Below, piece after piece: positions 31,903 through 42,442 of a stretch of 64,000 nucleotides of DNA. The notes under the pieces are model-generated. The model was not told the DNA's origin, made no database searches, and worked only from the letters and a program-made list of their open reading frames with translations. Within the stretch, counting starts at the first letter, position 1, and each line of letters begins with the position of its first letter. A program made the translations under genes and the position numbers. Source of the stretch: Nostoc paludosum FACHB-159 (lineage in GTDB: Bacteria > Cyanobacteriota > Cyanobacteriia > Cyanobacteriales > Nostocaceae); NCBI RefSeq assembly GCF_014698835.1, contig NZ_JACJTU010000003.1:248001-312000 (forward strand), written 5' to 3'.

Positions 31903-32045
31903 GATTTATCAAGTTATCTCAGTTTTATAGTTATAACTTGTTTTGATATTGTCTCGATATTTTATTTAAAAAATTCTCATTGGGAGGCAGAGTAACACAG
32001 AAAATTATATTAACTTTTTATTCCTGTGTATGAGAACGTCTGCTA

Positions 32046-32486
32046 TTACCACTTTTTGTATGGTAGAAATTTACCAGACATAGTGATTTTAACGGGATCG
32101 CCTTTGGGATCTTCTTCTTTTTCCACATCTAAAGTAAAATCAATGGCGCTCATAATCCCATCGCCGAATTTGTCGTGAATCACGGCTTTAATTGGGAATC
32201 CGTACACCTGCATAATTTCGTAGAAACGATAAATCAGTGGGTCAGTTGGTACAACTGGGCCTAATCCTTTTACAGGATATTCTGTCAACTCGTTAATATA
32301 GTTCGCATCTAGTCCCAATGCTTCAACTAATAACTTGGCTTCTTCTGGTGAAGCACTAGCTTGACGGTAGATTAAAGCAGCAATCCATACCTCATCGCGT
32401 CCGAGAATTTTTTCTAAATCGGCAAAGCTGAGTCCTTTGTCTTGTTTTGCTGCTAGTAGCTTTTCGGTAATTTCGGGAATAGACAC
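32046..32486 (-). CDS. cynS: Cyanate hydratase (cyanase)
   Basis: Cyanase converts cyanate and bicarbonate to ammonia and CO2. The chosen start is the GTG at 32486, preceded by AGGAG (complement of 32494-32498), which gives 146 residues, the usual length in cyanobacteria; an upstream ATG at 32564 would add 26 unrelated residues. The N-terminal HTH-like domain is followed by the catalytic domain with YRFYE carrying the active-site Arg87 and Glu90, and Ser113 in GIMSAIDF. The spacing equals Arg96, Glu99 and Ser122 of the E. coli enzyme. No cyanate transporter or carbonic anhydrase gene is adjacent. Confidence 0.95.
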   Translation of the reverse strand: MSIPEITEKLLAAKQDKGLSFADLEKILGRDEVWIAALIYRQASASPEEAKLLVEALGLDANYINELTEYPVKGLGPVVPTDPLIYRFYEIMQVYGFPIKAVIHDKFGDGIMSAIDFTLDVEKEEDPKGDPVKITMSGKFLPYKKW

Positions 32487-32602
32487 CTTGTAACTCCTGC
32501 GATCACAATCTAATTTTCCATACATAGTATCACTGCGATCGCCTGATTCGCGTTTGTATTTCATCTGCTACTACAAGACAAACTTTGAAGGGTTCGTCAG
32601 CT

Positions 32603-32899
32603 CTAGGAATACTTAATGGCCATTCTTCTGGTGATTAGTCTACGCTCTATGGTAGTTATTCGAGTCACCCTAACTTTAGAAGCAACCCGTAATCCAGTAC
32701 TAGTAAAATCTGGATCTGAAGGTTGTAAGATAAACTCTTCTGGACTCAAACTATTTATATTTTGAGCTGAAATAAAACATAAAGTGACATCATCGCCTAT
32801 AGTGTCTATCCATAAAACTAAACCAGGGCGTAGTTTTGTTCCACTCAAGTCTGTAAATGGAAATGGAACTAAGACGATATCACCTTTTTGGAGAGACAT
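32603..32899 (-). CDS. PemK/MazF-family toxin
   Basis: A 98-residue MazF-type endoribonuclease toxin. The N-terminal strand motif KGDIVLVPFPFTDLSGTKLR ends in the conserved Arg-Pro (RPGLVL); a central CFISAQ strand and a C-terminal VRVTRITTIERRLI follow. MazF toxins cleave mRNA at short sites in the cytoplasm. Its start overlaps the end of the preceding small gene (32880-33062) by 20 bp, the normal layout for an antitoxin-toxin pair. The last residues (RRMAIKYS) look shorter than usual for the family, but the fold core is complete. Confidence 0.85.
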   Translation of the reverse strand: MSLQKGDIVLVPFPFTDLSGTKLRPGLVLWIDTIGDDVTLCFISAQNINSLSPEEFILQPSDPDFTSTGLRVASKVRVTRITTIERRLITRRMAIKYS

Positions 32900-33062
32900 T
32901 AGATAGGTTCTCCGTCGTCAAGTGAGTATATGTCTGGTTCATTTTCAAGAAAGTTAAAGGCTCTGATGAATCGAAAAATAGTTTTTCTTCCAATAGCGAT
33001 CGCTCTTCATCAGAGAGAGATAGAATAACTTGCAAGAGTGATTCAACAAGTTTAGTGTTCAT
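32880..33062 (-). CDS. Putative antitoxin of the MazF-type pair
   Basis: A 60-residue acidic, helical protein (LVESLLQVILSLSDEERSLL then EEKLFFD). No DNA-binding domain is recognised, so it is assigned by position: it overlaps the toxin start by 20 bp and its own start overlaps the upstream gene by 11 bp. The helical LSDEERxLLEEKL pattern is typical of cyanobacterial antitoxin-like partners of PemK toxins. Confidence 0.65.
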   Translation of the reverse strand: MNTKLVESLLQVILSLSDEERSLLEEKLFFDSSEPLTFLKMNQTYTHLTTENLSNVSPKR

Positions 33063-33447
33063 TTCGTATTTCAGTTTGTTTTACATACATTTTTTCTATT
33101 AACTCCCTTTCGTTTTTTCCTTTTGGGATATCTACGAGAGATAACGAGATACCGATTTCTTGTTCATCTTCTCGATCAAGTGATTCAAATTGCGTGAATT
33201 CATCCTCCATTAAGAAATAACGTGCTTCTTCTTCATTAGAAAATGTGTATTTAGAACCATCACAATCTAATATTTCAGCGGATAAATCATCGTAAGTTCT
33301 TAACCTTGCCCAATTTAAGTTAGGAAAACTAGATGACATCAGCCACCAAGTTTCTTTGAGAATAGATTTTTGTTGAAATTGCACTTTATTTCCAGTTATT
33401 TTTATAGTACTTTTAACTTCTATTACTGTAATTTTAAACTTAATCAA
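33052..33447 (-). CDS. Hypothetical protein, first gene of the toxin-antitoxin operon
   Basis: A 131-residue protein of unknown function, with mixed alpha/beta composition and an acidic middle (FSNEEEARYFLMEDEFTQFE). An internal Met at residue 37 (MSSSFPNLNW) could be an alternative start. Its stop overlaps the antitoxin start by 11 bp, and that gene in turn overlaps the toxin, making a tight three-gene operon. Whether it belongs to the toxin-antitoxin system or was only fused transcriptionally is unknown. Its start is close to the terminator that follows psaB. Confidence 0.6.
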   Translation of the reverse strand: MIKFKITVIEVKSTIKITGNKVQFQQKSILKETWWLMSSSFPNLNWARLRTYDDLSAEILDCDGSKYTFSNEEEARYFLMEDEFTQFESLDREDEQEIGISLSLVDIPKGKNERELIEKMYVKQTEIRNEH

Positions 33448-33453
33448 TTTTAG

Positions 33454-33486
33454 AAAAAATCCCCCACCTTGCGGCAGGGGATTTTT
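33454..33486 (-). terminator. Intrinsic terminator after psaB
   Basis: On the minus strand AAAATCCCC pairs with GGGGGATTTTT around a CTGCCGCAAGGTG loop, ending in a U run. It lies about 30 bp after the psaB stop. The A-rich 5' arm makes it potentially bidirectional. Confidence 0.85.
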
Positions 33487-33515
33487 ATTACTTATCTACA
33501 AAACTAGGAGCCGAA

Positions 33516-35741
33516 TTAACCGAACTTACCAGCAGTAGAAGCAATCAAGAATGCAGCGTAAGTTACAACATAACCAACTGCAAAGTGAGCTAGACCAACT
33601 ACGCGAGCTTGAACGATGGACAGAGCAACGGGCTTGTCTTTCCAGCGAACCAAGTTAGCTAGAGGAGTACGTTCGTGTGCCCAAACAAGGGTTTCGATCA
33701 ACTCTTGCCAGTAACCTCTCCAAGAGATCAAGAACATGAAGCCGGTAGCCCAAACTAGGTGTCCAAATAGGAACATCCAAGCCCAGACAGACAGGTTATT
33801 CACGCCGTAGGGGTTGTAGCCGTTAATCAACTGAGCGGAGTTTGCCCACAGGTAATCGCGGAACCAGCCCATGAGGTATGTAGAGTTCTCATTGAACTGA
33901 GCAACGTTACCTTGCCAAATACCGAGATGTTTCCAGTGCCAGTAGAAGGTTAACCAACCAATGGTGTTGAGCATCCAGAACGCAGCTAGGTAGAAGGAAT
34001 CCCAAGCAGAGATGTCGCATGTACCGCCACGACCGGGGCCGTCGCAAGGGAAGGCATAGCCGAAGTCCTTTTTATCGGGCATCAGCTTAGAACCACGGGC
34101 ATCCAAAGCACCTTTGACTAAAATCAAGGTGGTGGTGTGCAGACCTAAGGCGATCGCATGGTGTACCAAGAAGTCGCCAGGGCCAATTGTTAAGAACAGC
34201 GAGTTTGTACCAGCGTTGATGGCATCTAGCCAGCCTGGTAACCAGACGTTAGCGTAGTTGGGCCATGCTGTGTAAGCAATACTATCTGGGTTAGACAACA
34301 AGGTGTCTAAACCGTACAGTACCTTACCGTTAGCAGCTTGGACGAACTGAGCAAACACTGGCTCGATGAGGATTTGCTTTTCAGGAGTGCCGAAAGCAAC
34401 TACTACATCGTTGTGTACGTACAAGCCCAGGGTGTGGAAGCCTAAGAAAAGGGATACCCAGCTTAAGTGGGAGATAATCGCTTCTTTATGCTTCAATACG
34501 CGGTCAAGAACGTTGCCTTTATTTTGTTCTGGATCGTAATCACGTACCCAGAAGATTGCTCCGTGAGCAAAAGCACCAAGCATCAGGAAGCCAGCAATAT
34601 ACTGGTGATGCGTGTACAACGCTGCCTGGGTTGTATAGTCCTTAGCAATAAATGCGTAGGAAGGCATGGAGTACATGTGCTGTGCTACCAAGGAGGTCAC
34701 GACACCTAAAGCTGCTAGGTGCCAACCTAATTGGAAGTGCAGGGAGTTGTTGTAGGTATCGTAAATACCTTGGTGAGGTAGGTTGAAGGGGCCTTCAACA
34801 GGAATACCGAAGAAATTCTTGGCATTTAAGGCTTCTTTGAGACTGTGACCAATCCCAAAGTTTGTGCGGTACATGTGACCGGCAACGATGAATAATACAG
34901 CGATCGCCAAGTGGTGATGAGCGATGTCAGTCAGCCACAAAGCTTCTGTCTGGGGATGGAAGCCACCCAAGAAAGTCAGAATTGCTGTTCCTGCACCTTG
35001 AGATGTGCCAAACACATGTCCAGGTGTGTCAGGGTTTTGAGCGTAAACAGCCCAGTTACCTGTAAAGAAGGGTGTTAAACCTGCTGGGTGGGGTGGGGTA
35101 TTGAGGAAGTTATCCCAACCTACGTGCTGTCCGCGAGCTTCGGGAACAGCAACGTGAATTAGGTGACCAGCCCACGCCAAAGAACTAACACCAAACAGAC
35201 CTGCTAGGTGATGGTTTAGGCGATGTTCAGCGCTCTTAAACCATGCCAAGCTAGGACGGAACTTGGGTTGCAAGTGCAGCCAACCAGCGAACAACAATAC
35301 AGCTGCGAATATCAACAGGAATACAGAACCGTTATACAGTTCAGTATTTGTCCGCATACCGATTGTGTACCACCAGTGGTACAAACCAGAGTAGGTAATG
35401 TTTACTGGATTGCTAGCACCAGCTTGGGTGAAAGCTTCGACTGCTGGTTTGCCGAAGTGGGGGTCCCAAATCGCGTGGGCGATGGGACGGATGTGAAGGG
35501 GATCTTTAATCCACTGTTCAAAGTTACCTTGCCAGGCTACATGGAACAGGAGGCTGGATGCCCACAAGAAGATGATTGCCAAGTGGCCGAAGTGAGTAGC
35601 GAAAATCTTTTGGTAAAGATTTTCCTCTGTCATGCCATCGTGGGTTTCAAAATCGTTGCCTGTGGCGATCGCATACCATATCCGACGAGTAGTCGGGTCC
35701 TGTGCGAGATCCTGGCTAAATTTTGGAAATTTTGTTGCCAT
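33516..35741 (-). CDS. psaB: Photosystem I P700 apoprotein A2 (PsaB)
   Basis: A 741-residue core subunit of photosystem I with 11 membrane helices. With PsaA it binds P700, the antenna chlorophylls, phylloquinones and the 4Fe-4S centre FX. The FX loop [15 protein letters not shown] lies near residue 568 and supplies two of the four Cys ligands. The N-terminus ([20 protein letters not shown]) and the C-terminus ([13 protein letters not shown]) are canonical. It is the second gene of psaA-psaB, separated by an unusual 166-bp spacer that contains a hairpin repeat. Confidence 0.99.
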   Translation of the reverse strand: MATKFPKFSQDLAQDPTTRRIWYAIATGNDFETHDGMTEENLYQKIFATHFGHLAIIFLWASSLLFHVAWQGNFEQWIKDPLHIRPIAHAIWDPHFGKPAVEAFTQAGASNPVNITYSGLYHWWYTIGMRTNTELYNGSVFLLIFAAVLLFAGWLHLQPKFRPSLAWFKSAEHRLNHHLAGLFGVSSLAWAGHLIHVAVPEARGQHVGWDNFLNTPPHPAGLTPFFTGNWAVYAQNPDTPGHVFGTSQGAGTAILTFLGGFHPQTEALWLTDIAHHHLAIAVLFIVAGHMYRTNFGIGHSLKEALNAKNFFGIPVEGPFNLPHQGIYDTYNNSLHFQLGWHLAALGVVTSLVAQHMYSMPSYAFIAKDYTTQAALYTHHQYIAGFLMLGAFAHGAIFWVRDYDPEQNKGNVLDRVLKHKEAIISHLSWVSLFLGFHTLGLYVHNDVVVAFGTPEKQILIEPVFAQFVQAANGKVLYGLDTLLSNPDSIAYTAWPNYANVWLPGWLDAINAGTNSLFLTIGPGDFLVHHAIALGLHTTTLILVKGALDARGSKLMPDKKDFGYAFPCDGPGRGGTCDISAWDSFYLAAFWMLNTIGWLTFYWHWKHLGIWQGNVAQFNENSTYLMGWFRDYLWANSAQLINGYNPYGVNNLSVWAWMFLFGHLVWATGFMFLISWRGYWQELIETLVWAHERTPLANLVRWKDKPVALSIVQARVVGLAHFAVGYVVTYAAFLIASTAGKFG

Positions 35742-35798
35742 AGGTTTAATAATTCCTCTGACCTTTAGCCATCAAGTACCAGCGAAATTTTAGATTCT

Positions 35799-35899
35799 AG
35801 ATTTTGGATTTTGGATTGAATCTAAAATCTGTCTTAGAAAGTTCTGATCGCCGGAAGCCGGCGCTCAGACTTTCCGCAAAATCCAAAATCCAAAATTCT
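35799..35899 (-). repeat. Hairpin repeat element in the psaA-psaB spacer
   Basis: Inverted arms AGATTTTGGATTTTGGATT and (reverse complement) AGAATTTTGGATTTTGG flank a central hairpin CGCCGG-CTT-CCGGCG. Read on the minus strand, it aligns along about 80 bp with 54500-54645 and differs by paired, compensatory changes in the stems. It lies in the transcript between psaA and psaB. Confidence 0.8.
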
Positions 35900-35907
35900 G
35901 CTGATTG

Positions 35908-38166
35908 CTACCCTACTGAAAGGATATGTGCATGGAAGAATGCCCAAGTAGTAGCAATTCCTCCTAGAAGGTAGTGAGCTACACCTACAGCGCGACCCTG
36001 AATAATGCTCAGAGCACGGGGCTGAATTGCTGGTGCTACCTTCAGTTTATTATGCGCCCAAACTATGGACTCAATTAATTCTTGCCAGTAGCCGCGACCA
36101 CTGAACAGGAACATCAAGCTGAATGCCCAAACAAAGTGAGCGCCTAAGAACATGAGTCCATAAGCAGATAGCGCACTGCCGTAGGAGTTGATGACTTGTG
36201 TAGCTTGTGCCCACAAGAAATCACGCAACCAACCATTGATCGTGATGGCGCTTTGAGCAAAGTTGCCACCAGTGATGTGAGTCACAGTTCCATCTGGATC
36301 TACCGTTCCCCAGACATCTGATTGCATCTTCCAGCTGAAGTGGAAAATTACAATGGACAGGGAGTTATACATCCAGAACAGTCCCAGGAATACGTGATCC
36401 CAACCAGATACTTGACAGGTACCGCCACGACCAGGTCCGTCGCAGGGGAAGCGGAAGCCCAGGTTTGCTTTGTCTGGAATCAGACGAGAGCTACGGGCAA
36501 ACAGCACACCTTTGAGCAGGATTAGGACGGTGACGTGAATGGTGAAGGCGTGAATGTGGTGAATTAGGAAGTCTGCTGTACCCAAAGCGATGGGCGCAGC
36601 TGCCACCTTGCCGCCAACAGCCAATATACCGCCGCCAAAGACATAGCTAACTGGTTCTAGGGCGTTGGGTGCAGTTGTTCCAGGAGCCAAGGCGTGAATA
36701 TTTTGTACCCACTGGGCAAATACTGGCTGCAATTGAATTGCCGTATCAGAGAACATGTCTTGGGGACGACCCAATGCACGCATTGTGTCGTTGTGGATGT
36801 AAAGTCCAAAGCTGTGGAAGCCGAGGAAAATAGACACCCAGTTCAGGTGAGAAATAATCGCATCTCTGTGACGAATTACGCGATCGAGCAAGTTGTTTTG
36901 ATTCACAACTGGATCGTAATCCCGCACCATGAAGATGGCAGCGTGAGCTGCTCCACCAACGATTAAGAAGCCACCGATCCAAATATGGTGAGTGAATATG
37001 CACAACTGTGTAGCGTAATCAGTTGCCAAATATGGATAGGGCGGCATCGCGTACATGTGGTGCGCGATGATGATGGTCAGCGAACCCAGGAAGGCGAGGT
37101 TAGTTGCCAGCTGAGCGTGCCAAGATGTGGTCAGGTTTTCGTAGAGACCTTTGTGACCTTCACCGGTGAAAGGACCTTTATGGTTTTCCAGGATCTCTCT
37201 AATGCTGTGACCAATACCCCAGTTGGTACGGTACTGGTGACCAGCAATGATGAACAGGACTGCGATCGCTAAGTGGTGATGGGAAATATCTGTCAGCCAC
37301 AAGCCGCCTGTTACTGGGTTTAGACCGCCCTTGAAGGTGAGGAAGTCAGCATACTGACCCCAATTCAAGGTGAAGAAAGGTGCTAAACCAGCAGCAAAGC
37401 CTGGGTACAGTTCCGTCAACAAGTCTTTGTTCAAGATGAACTCGTGGGGCAAGGGTATATCTTTGACAGCAACCCCAGCATCCAAAAGCTTGTTAGTCGG
37501 TGCAGACACGTGAATTAAGTGACCTGCCCATCCCAAGGAACCACAACCTAACAACACTTGTAAGTGGTGATTCAGCATCGACTCCACATTCTGGAACCAT
37601 TCCAGTTTGGGAGCGCGTTTGTGGTAGTGGAACCAGCCAGCAAATAAGAATAAGCCTGCTAATACCAAGCCACCGATCGCAGTTACGTAAAGCTGGAAGG
37701 AGTTTGTGATACCCCAGCCACGCCATACTTGGAATAAACCAGAGGTGATTTGAATGCCGTGGAAACCACCGCCTACATCACCGTTTAAAATGTCTTGTCC
37801 CACAATGGGCCAAACGACTTGGGCACTTGGCTTCACGTTTAACGGGTCGCTCAGCCAAGCTTCGTAGTTAGAGAACTTCGCGCCGTGGAAAATCATCCCG
37901 CTCAGCCAGATGGTCACTACGGCTAAATGGCCAAAGTGTGCTGAGAATATCTTGCGGGAGATGTCTTCTAAATCGCTTGTATGTGTATCAAAATCGTGGG
38001 CGAGTGCGTGAAGGTTCCAAATCCATGTAGTGGTTTTTGGACCTCTGGCTAAAGATCTGTCAAAGTGTCCAGGCTTTGCCCATCTCTCAAATGAGGTAGG
38101 AACCGGGTCATTATCGACGATTACTCTTGCCTTTTTTTCCTCTCGCTCCGGAGGACTTATTGCCAT
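35908..38166 (-). CDS. psaA: Photosystem I P700 apoprotein A1 (PsaA)
   Basis: A 752-residue partner of PsaB in the PSI heterodimer. The FX loop [15 protein letters not shown] is near residue 578, and the N-terminal [20 protein letters not shown] matches cyanobacterial PsaA. The C-terminal helix ends [12 protein letters not shown]. It is first in the psaA-psaB operon. The region upstream (38167-38450) should contain the light-responsive promoter; it is followed by a G-rich repeat array that separates it from the lipoprotein gene. Confidence 0.99.
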   Translation of the reverse strand: MAISPPEREEKKARVIVDNDPVPTSFERWAKPGHFDRSLARGPKTTTWIWNLHALAHDFDTHTSDLEDISRKIFSAHFGHLAVVTIWLSGMIFHGAKFSNYEAWLSDPLNVKPSAQVVWPIVGQDILNGDVGGGFHGIQITSGLFQVWRGWGITNSFQLYVTAIGGLVLAGLFLFAGWFHYHKRAPKLEWFQNVESMLNHHLQVLLGCGSLGWAGHLIHVSAPTNKLLDAGVAVKDIPLPHEFILNKDLLTELYPGFAAGLAPFFTLNWGQYADFLTFKGGLNPVTGGLWLTDISHHHLAIAVLFIIAGHQYRTNWGIGHSIREILENHKGPFTGEGHKGLYENLTTSWHAQLATNLAFLGSLTIIIAHHMYAMPPYPYLATDYATQLCIFTHHIWIGGFLIVGGAAHAAIFMVRDYDPVVNQNNLLDRVIRHRDAIISHLNWVSIFLGFHSFGLYIHNDTMRALGRPQDMFSDTAIQLQPVFAQWVQNIHALAPGTTAPNALEPVSYVFGGGILAVGGKVAAAPIALGTADFLIHHIHAFTIHVTVLILLKGVLFARSSRLIPDKANLGFRFPCDGPGRGGTCQVSGWDHVFLGLFWMYNSLSIVIFHFSWKMQSDVWGTVDPDGTVTHITGGNFAQSAITINGWLRDFLWAQATQVINSYGSALSAYGLMFLGAHFVWAFSLMFLFSGRGYWQELIESIVWAHNKLKVAPAIQPRALSIIQGRAVGVAHYLLGGIATTWAFFHAHILSVG

Positions 38167-38450
38167 TCGACCTCCTCTCTGATAAGGAATGAGGAATCAT
38201 GATTACCACATAGTAATGTTTTACCGCACACTCCAGTGATTTGCTGAAGCCACAGTGAAGACCCATGTGGAGAGTTGTTTCTCGTTGAATTATAAAGTCT
38301 TCACTTGTACATTGATGGAGATATTTTAACAATAATTCAAAATCGCTGAAATAACTGCGTTTTATGCCTTTTAAGTTCAAACTAATTGTCCAAAAGTCAA
38401 TAGATTATTCATTTAATTTACAAAGGATAACAATTCGTAAAAAAGATGGT

Positions 38451-38650
38451 TAGGGCAGGGGCATGGGGCATGGGGCATTGGGCAGGGGGGAGAGAAAGTC
38501 GTTTTGAAGGAGCGAAATTGAATAATTTATTTTTTAGAGTTTCGTAAGTCATAAGATTTGTTGCAATCTGTCTGTTTGTCTTGTTGTCTTTGTTTGTGAT
38601 TCCCCTCATCTCCCAATGCCCAATGCCCCATGCCCTATGCCCGTCCCCAC
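38451..38650. repeat. GGGGCAT heptamer array in inverted arrangement
   Basis: 38451-38490 carries GGGGCAT heptamers, and 38601-38650 carries the complementary CCCAATG/CCCCATG units, so the two could pair across about 110 bp. It lies between the psaA promoter region and the lipoprotein gene. The rest of 38167-38695 holds no gene. Confidence 0.7.
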
Positions 38651-38695
38651 TTTTGGGCTATAGTTCCCTATGGACATGTCGAAGAGGTGCAAGGC

Positions 38696-40432
38696 ATGAA
38701 ATTCTGGCAGAAAATAGCGTTACAGAAGCTCCTCCTTTGGAGTTTTCCGATTTTCAGATGGGTAATGGTATTGGTATTGGTATGTAGCTTAACCAGTTGT
38801 GGCAATAAGGCTGGCAGTCAGGAGATATCTATTGTTAACCAAGAAAAGGCTGGTGGAATTTCTCAAGTTTCTAAGGAATTTTCGGAAGTTGCCCCGCCTG
38901 CTGTTATCCAAGAATTACGTCCAATTTTGGAAGTTTATCAGCCACAAGTGACAATTGTTACTCCAAAATTTGATGAAGTTTTTTCAGATAACAAAGTCAC
39001 AGCCCGCTTTCAAGTGAAGGATTTACCAATATTTAAAGACTCACAATTACAACTAGGGCCACATCTACACGTAGTTGTTGATAATCAACCTTATATACCT
39101 GTTTACGACCTGAATCAGCCGTTAGTTTTGCCAGACTTGTCCCCAGGTACTCATACCTTACGCGTCTTTGCTTCGCGTCCTTGGCATGAAAGCTTTAAAA
39201 ATGAAGGCGCTTATGCCCAGACAACATTTCACGTCTTTACTAAAACTGACGACAACAACCCAGCCCCTAATCTGCCGTTGCTCACCTACAGCCGCCCTCA
39301 AAGTAGTTACGGGGCAGAGCCAATCTTACTTGACTTTTACCTAACTAATGCTCCTTTGCATCTGGCTGCGTCAGAAAATGCCAAGAACGAATTTAGCGAT
39401 TGGCGTATCCGCTGCACAATCAATGGTGAAAGCTTTATTTTCGATCGCTGGCAAGCAATTTACCTCAAAGGTTGGAAGCCTGGTAAAAATTGGGTAAAAC
39501 TCGAATTTCTCGATAATCAGGGAAATCCTCTGAAAAATGCTTTTAATACTACAGTTAGGCTGATTGACTACCAACCAAAAGGTAAGGACACTCTGTCGAG
39601 AATTACCAGAGGAGAACTCACAGCAAATGAGGTACGTGGCATTGTAGACCCAAATTATAAATTAGTACCTACCCCTGCTGTTGAAAAAACCCCTGAAATA
39701 CAGCCAATTCCTAAAACTGAAGTTCCAGAGGAATCGAAAACACAGCCAATAAAGCCAGAACAACCAAAATTACAACCTCCAACGGCTGTACCATCTCCTA
39801 GCTTGTCGCCAACACCAAATATTATCGAGTCTCCTGCACCAGAACCACAGCCAACAGTAACGCCAACTCCAGAATCAACTCCTTTACCAGAAAAAGTTAC
39901 GCCTGAGCCAGCAAAACCAAGATTTGGCGGATTTTTCAACCGTCGGGCACCTAAGACACCCACCCCAGAAACAACAGTTACCCCATCTCCAAGTTCACCA
40001 CCCACGCTACCAGAAATTATTGAGTCTCCAGCGCCAGAAACAGTTACACCATCGCCAGAACCACAACCAGAAGTAACGCCAATTCCACAAGCTACACCAC
40101 CAGCAGTAACTCAACCAGAACCACAGCCAATATTAACCCCAATACCACAAGCTACACCACCAGCAGGAACCCAACCAGAACCAAAGCCAGAATTAACGCC
40201 AACTCCAGAATCAACGCCGTTACCCGAAAAAGTTGCGCCTGAGCCAGCAAAACGCAGGTTTGGCGGATTTTTCAACCGTCGAACTGCTAATACACCTACG
40301 CCAAAAGTAATAGTAGCGCCATCTCCGAGTTCGCCACCGATACTGCCAGAAACAGTTACGCCATCGCCAGAACCACAGCCAGAGGTAACACCAACACCTG
40401 AATCAAATTCGTCACTGGAACAGGAAAAGTAA
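38696..40432 (+). CDS. Proline-rich repeat lipoprotein
   Basis: A 578-residue protein that starts at the ATG 38696, with GAGG ahead of it. A hydrophobic signal ends in the lipobox LTSC, so it should be a lipoprotein. Residues about 60-300 form a globular part with two beta-rich segments (VTIVTPKFDEVF and TFHVFTKTDD...). The C-terminal 250 residues are Pro/Thr/Glu-rich, with a long unit repeated twice, each copy containing RFGGFFNRR followed by a PSPSSPP segment. The tail may span peptidoglycan or bind a partner. The function is unknown. It is convergent with glutaminase, 10 bp away. Confidence 0.85.
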   Translation: MKFWQKIALQKLLLWSFPIFRWVMVLVLVCSLTSCGNKAGSQEISIVNQEKAGGISQVSKEFSEVAPPAVIQELRPILEVYQPQVTIVTPKFDEVFSDNKVTARFQVKDLPIFKDSQLQLGPHLHVVVDNQPYIPVYDLNQPLVLPDLSPGTHTLRVFASRPWHESFKNEGAYAQTTFHVFTKTDDNNPAPNLPLLTYSRPQSSYGAEPILLDFYLTNAPLHLAASENAKNEFSDWRIRCTINGESFIFDRWQAIYLKGWKPGKNWVKLEFLDNQGNPLKNAFNTTVRLIDYQPKGKDTLSRITRGELTANEVRGIVDPNYKLVPTPAVEKTPEIQPIPKTEVPEESKTQPIKPEQPKLQPPTAVPSPSLSPTPNIIESPAPEPQPTVTPTPESTPLPEKVTPEPAKPRFGGFFNRRAPKTPTPETTVTPSPSSPPTLPEIIESPAPETVTPSPEPQPEVTPIPQATPPAVTQPEPQPILTPIPQATPPAGTQPEPKPELTPTPESTPLPEKVAPEPAKRRFGGFFNRRTANTPTPKVIVAPSPSSPPILPETVTPSPEPQPEVTPTPESNSSLEQEK

Positions 40433-40442
40433 AATTCTTCAT

Positions 40443-41357
40443 TTAACCGAAGATACTCAACTCTAAGTTTTGCGATAACGCTTCGACAAAAATAAGCCCC
40501 GCTACAGGATTTCCTACTGTATCCAAGGCGGGGCTATAACAAGCGATCGCCCCTTTACCTGGTACTATTGCTACAAGTCCACCGCCAATTCCAGATTTCA
40601 TCGGTAGACCAATCCTCACTGCAAACTCCGCAGAAGCTTCATAAAGCCCACAAGTTGACATTACTGCATTGACAATTCGGCGGTTTTGTGCAGATACACA
40701 GCTATGTTCCAAAGCTAGGAGTTTTCCTAACAGGGCTAAATCTTCAACTCTTCCCGAAATACAGCATATTTGCTCATAGGTGTCAAGTGCTGTTTCCAAA
40801 TTTTCGAGATGTCCGATTTCGGCAAGATAATTAGCGATCGCTTGATTGGCTTTTGAGCGTGTTAATCGCACTGAAGTCAACATAGCTTCGTCTAAGTATA
40901 GTTGGCAACCTGCTAATTGATTGAGCCATTCACAAAATAAAAGAGTGCGATCGCTAGCGTCTTTTCCTGGTAACTTATCGGCGAGGGTAATTGCCCCACT
41001 ATTAATCATCGGGTTACGGGGGCGGCCGCGATCGCTAACTAATTGTTCTAAAGAATTGAAGGGTGAATCTGATGGTTCCACGCCAACCCAGCCAAAAACT
41101 GCTTCTGCTCCTAGATGTTCTAAAAGATAAAGTAGAGAAAATGTTTTAATAATGCTCATCAGCGGAAACACACAATCCGTATCTCCAAAGTTGATGGTTT
41201 TTCCTGATTTGCAGCAGATGTGAACTGCAAACCAATTGGGATTAGCCAAAGCTAATTGGGGAATGCGATCAGCAAGTCGTCCTTGTTCAGCTTGGGTTTT
41301 AGCTTGTTGTACCCAAGCTGATAATTCTGTTGTAGTTACTTTATCAAGTCCTTTCAA
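40443..41357 (-). CDS. glsA: Glutaminase
   Basis: A 304-residue enzyme of the serine-dependent beta-lactamase-like glutaminase family, which hydrolyses glutamine to glutamate and ammonia. The catalytic SxxK is SIIK at residues 68-71. The substrate-binding block MINSGAITLAD is near 118, and the Gly-rich SGIGGG lies near the C-terminus. Length matches GlsA/YbaS. It is a single gene, convergent with the lipoprotein gene. Confidence 0.95.
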   Translation of the reverse strand: MKGLDKVTTTELSAWVQQAKTQAEQGRLADRIPQLALANPNWFAVHICCKSGKTINFGDTDCVFPLMSIIKTFSLLYLLEHLGAEAVFGWVGVEPSDSPFNSLEQLVSDRGRPRNPMINSGAITLADKLPGKDASDRTLLFCEWLNQLAGCQLYLDEAMLTSVRLTRSKANQAIANYLAEIGHLENLETALDTYEQICCISGRVEDLALLGKLLALEHSCVSAQNRRIVNAVMSTCGLYEASAEFAVRIGLPMKSGIGGGLVAIVPGKGAIACYSPALDTVGNPVAGLIFVEALSQNLELSIFG

Positions 41358-41497
41358 AGGTGTTAAGTAAGTCAGCGTGATAATTGTTGTTGGGATAAGG
41401 CAATAGGGATAAAGACTTTAGCCTAGTTGATTTTTTTCACAAAGTTTGATTTTATTGTGCCAATTTACCTAAACCATTTCTAGTTTATGTAAAGCAG

Positions 41498-42268
41498 TTA
41501 ATTTTGAGTAGGTTGATAGCGAACTTGCAACGTTACAAAAGCTTCTATTCTTTGTTCTCCAGCAACAACAGGTGTACTGGCTAAATTCATGGGAGCTGCT
41601 TTTTGTATTAAGTCAGCCATCTGCATTGGTACTGGTATAGGTGGACGAGCGCCGTTAATTTGAATGCTGACAATTTCCTGTTGCTTGAGTTGCAAAGCAC
41701 TAAGAGCTGCATCTGCTTGAGAACGAGCATCTTTCGAGGCTGCATCGATCGCTTGTTTTTGTGCAGCAGCGATCGCTTCATCAGATGCTACTAATGTTAT
41801 ACCATCAATTCGTGTAGCTCCTGTTTTAATTGCTTCATCTAACAAAGCGCCAATTTTTTCTGGAGCAATTTGGAAGCGGACAATATTAGTTGCATAATAA
41901 CCAATTTGCTTACCATCTTTTGGGTCGTAGCGGGGATTGAGAGTGATACTAGTGGTTTCTAATTTAGTCACATCTTGACGCGTTTTTAATAAGTTAACAA
42001 CTGCTTGCGATCGCTTAGCAAGTTCCTGTTGGACAAGTCCAGATGTTTCACCTTGCACCTGAACGCCTAAACTAACTCGTGCATTTGTTTTGGGAATATC
42101 TACCATCCCTCGTCCAGAAACCACAAGTGTTTGAGATTGGAATGACGTATTTGGCTCAACTCGGCTTTGAGCTGGTTGACAACCTACCAAACCCAACAAA
42201 CATAAAGCAGGTAGCAACTTTGGTAATGTTTTCGCAAAATTAACTTTAGAACTTCTCAAATAATACAT
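41498..42268 (-). CDS. SIMPL-domain (DUF541) lipoprotein
   Basis: A 256-residue exported protein of the SIMPL/DUF541 family, which has OmpA-like relatives in many bacteria and unknown biochemical role. The signal (LLPALCLLGLVGCQPAQ) carries a lipobox LVGC. The family pattern VVSGRGMVDIPKTNARVSLG and the closing FVTLQVRY strand are present. I start at MYYLRSSK (42268), which gives a normal signal peptide; an ATG at 42316 would put 16 extra residues before it. Confidence 0.88.
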   Translation of the reverse strand: MYYLRSSKVNFAKTLPKLLPALCLLGLVGCQPAQSRVEPNTSFQSQTLVVSGRGMVDIPKTNARVSLGVQVQGETSGLVQQELAKRSQAVVNLLKTRQDVTKLETTSITLNPRYDPKDGKQIGYYATNIVRFQIAPEKIGALLDEAIKTGATRIDGITLVASDEAIAAAQKQAIDAASKDARSQADAALSALQLKQQEIVSIQINGARPPIPVPMQMADLIQKAAPMNLASTPVVAGEQRIEAFVTLQVRYQPTQN

Positions 42269-42442
42269 AACCGTATCGGAAACTTTTTGTGCGTTTCCAA
42301 TATGGCAGTTGGGCAATTAATAGCTGCTTTCGTTACAATTTTTGAAACTGACAAAATTTGTTTTTACTTTGATTCTTCGTGTCAGAGACCCAGAAATACG
42401 ACAAATTACTCTTGGCTAAATACCCATAGTGTATGCACGATG

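Noticed and set aside
34467-37726. Antisense frames across psaA and psaB
   Set aside because: They are shadows of two highly expressed genes and show no protein-family pattern.
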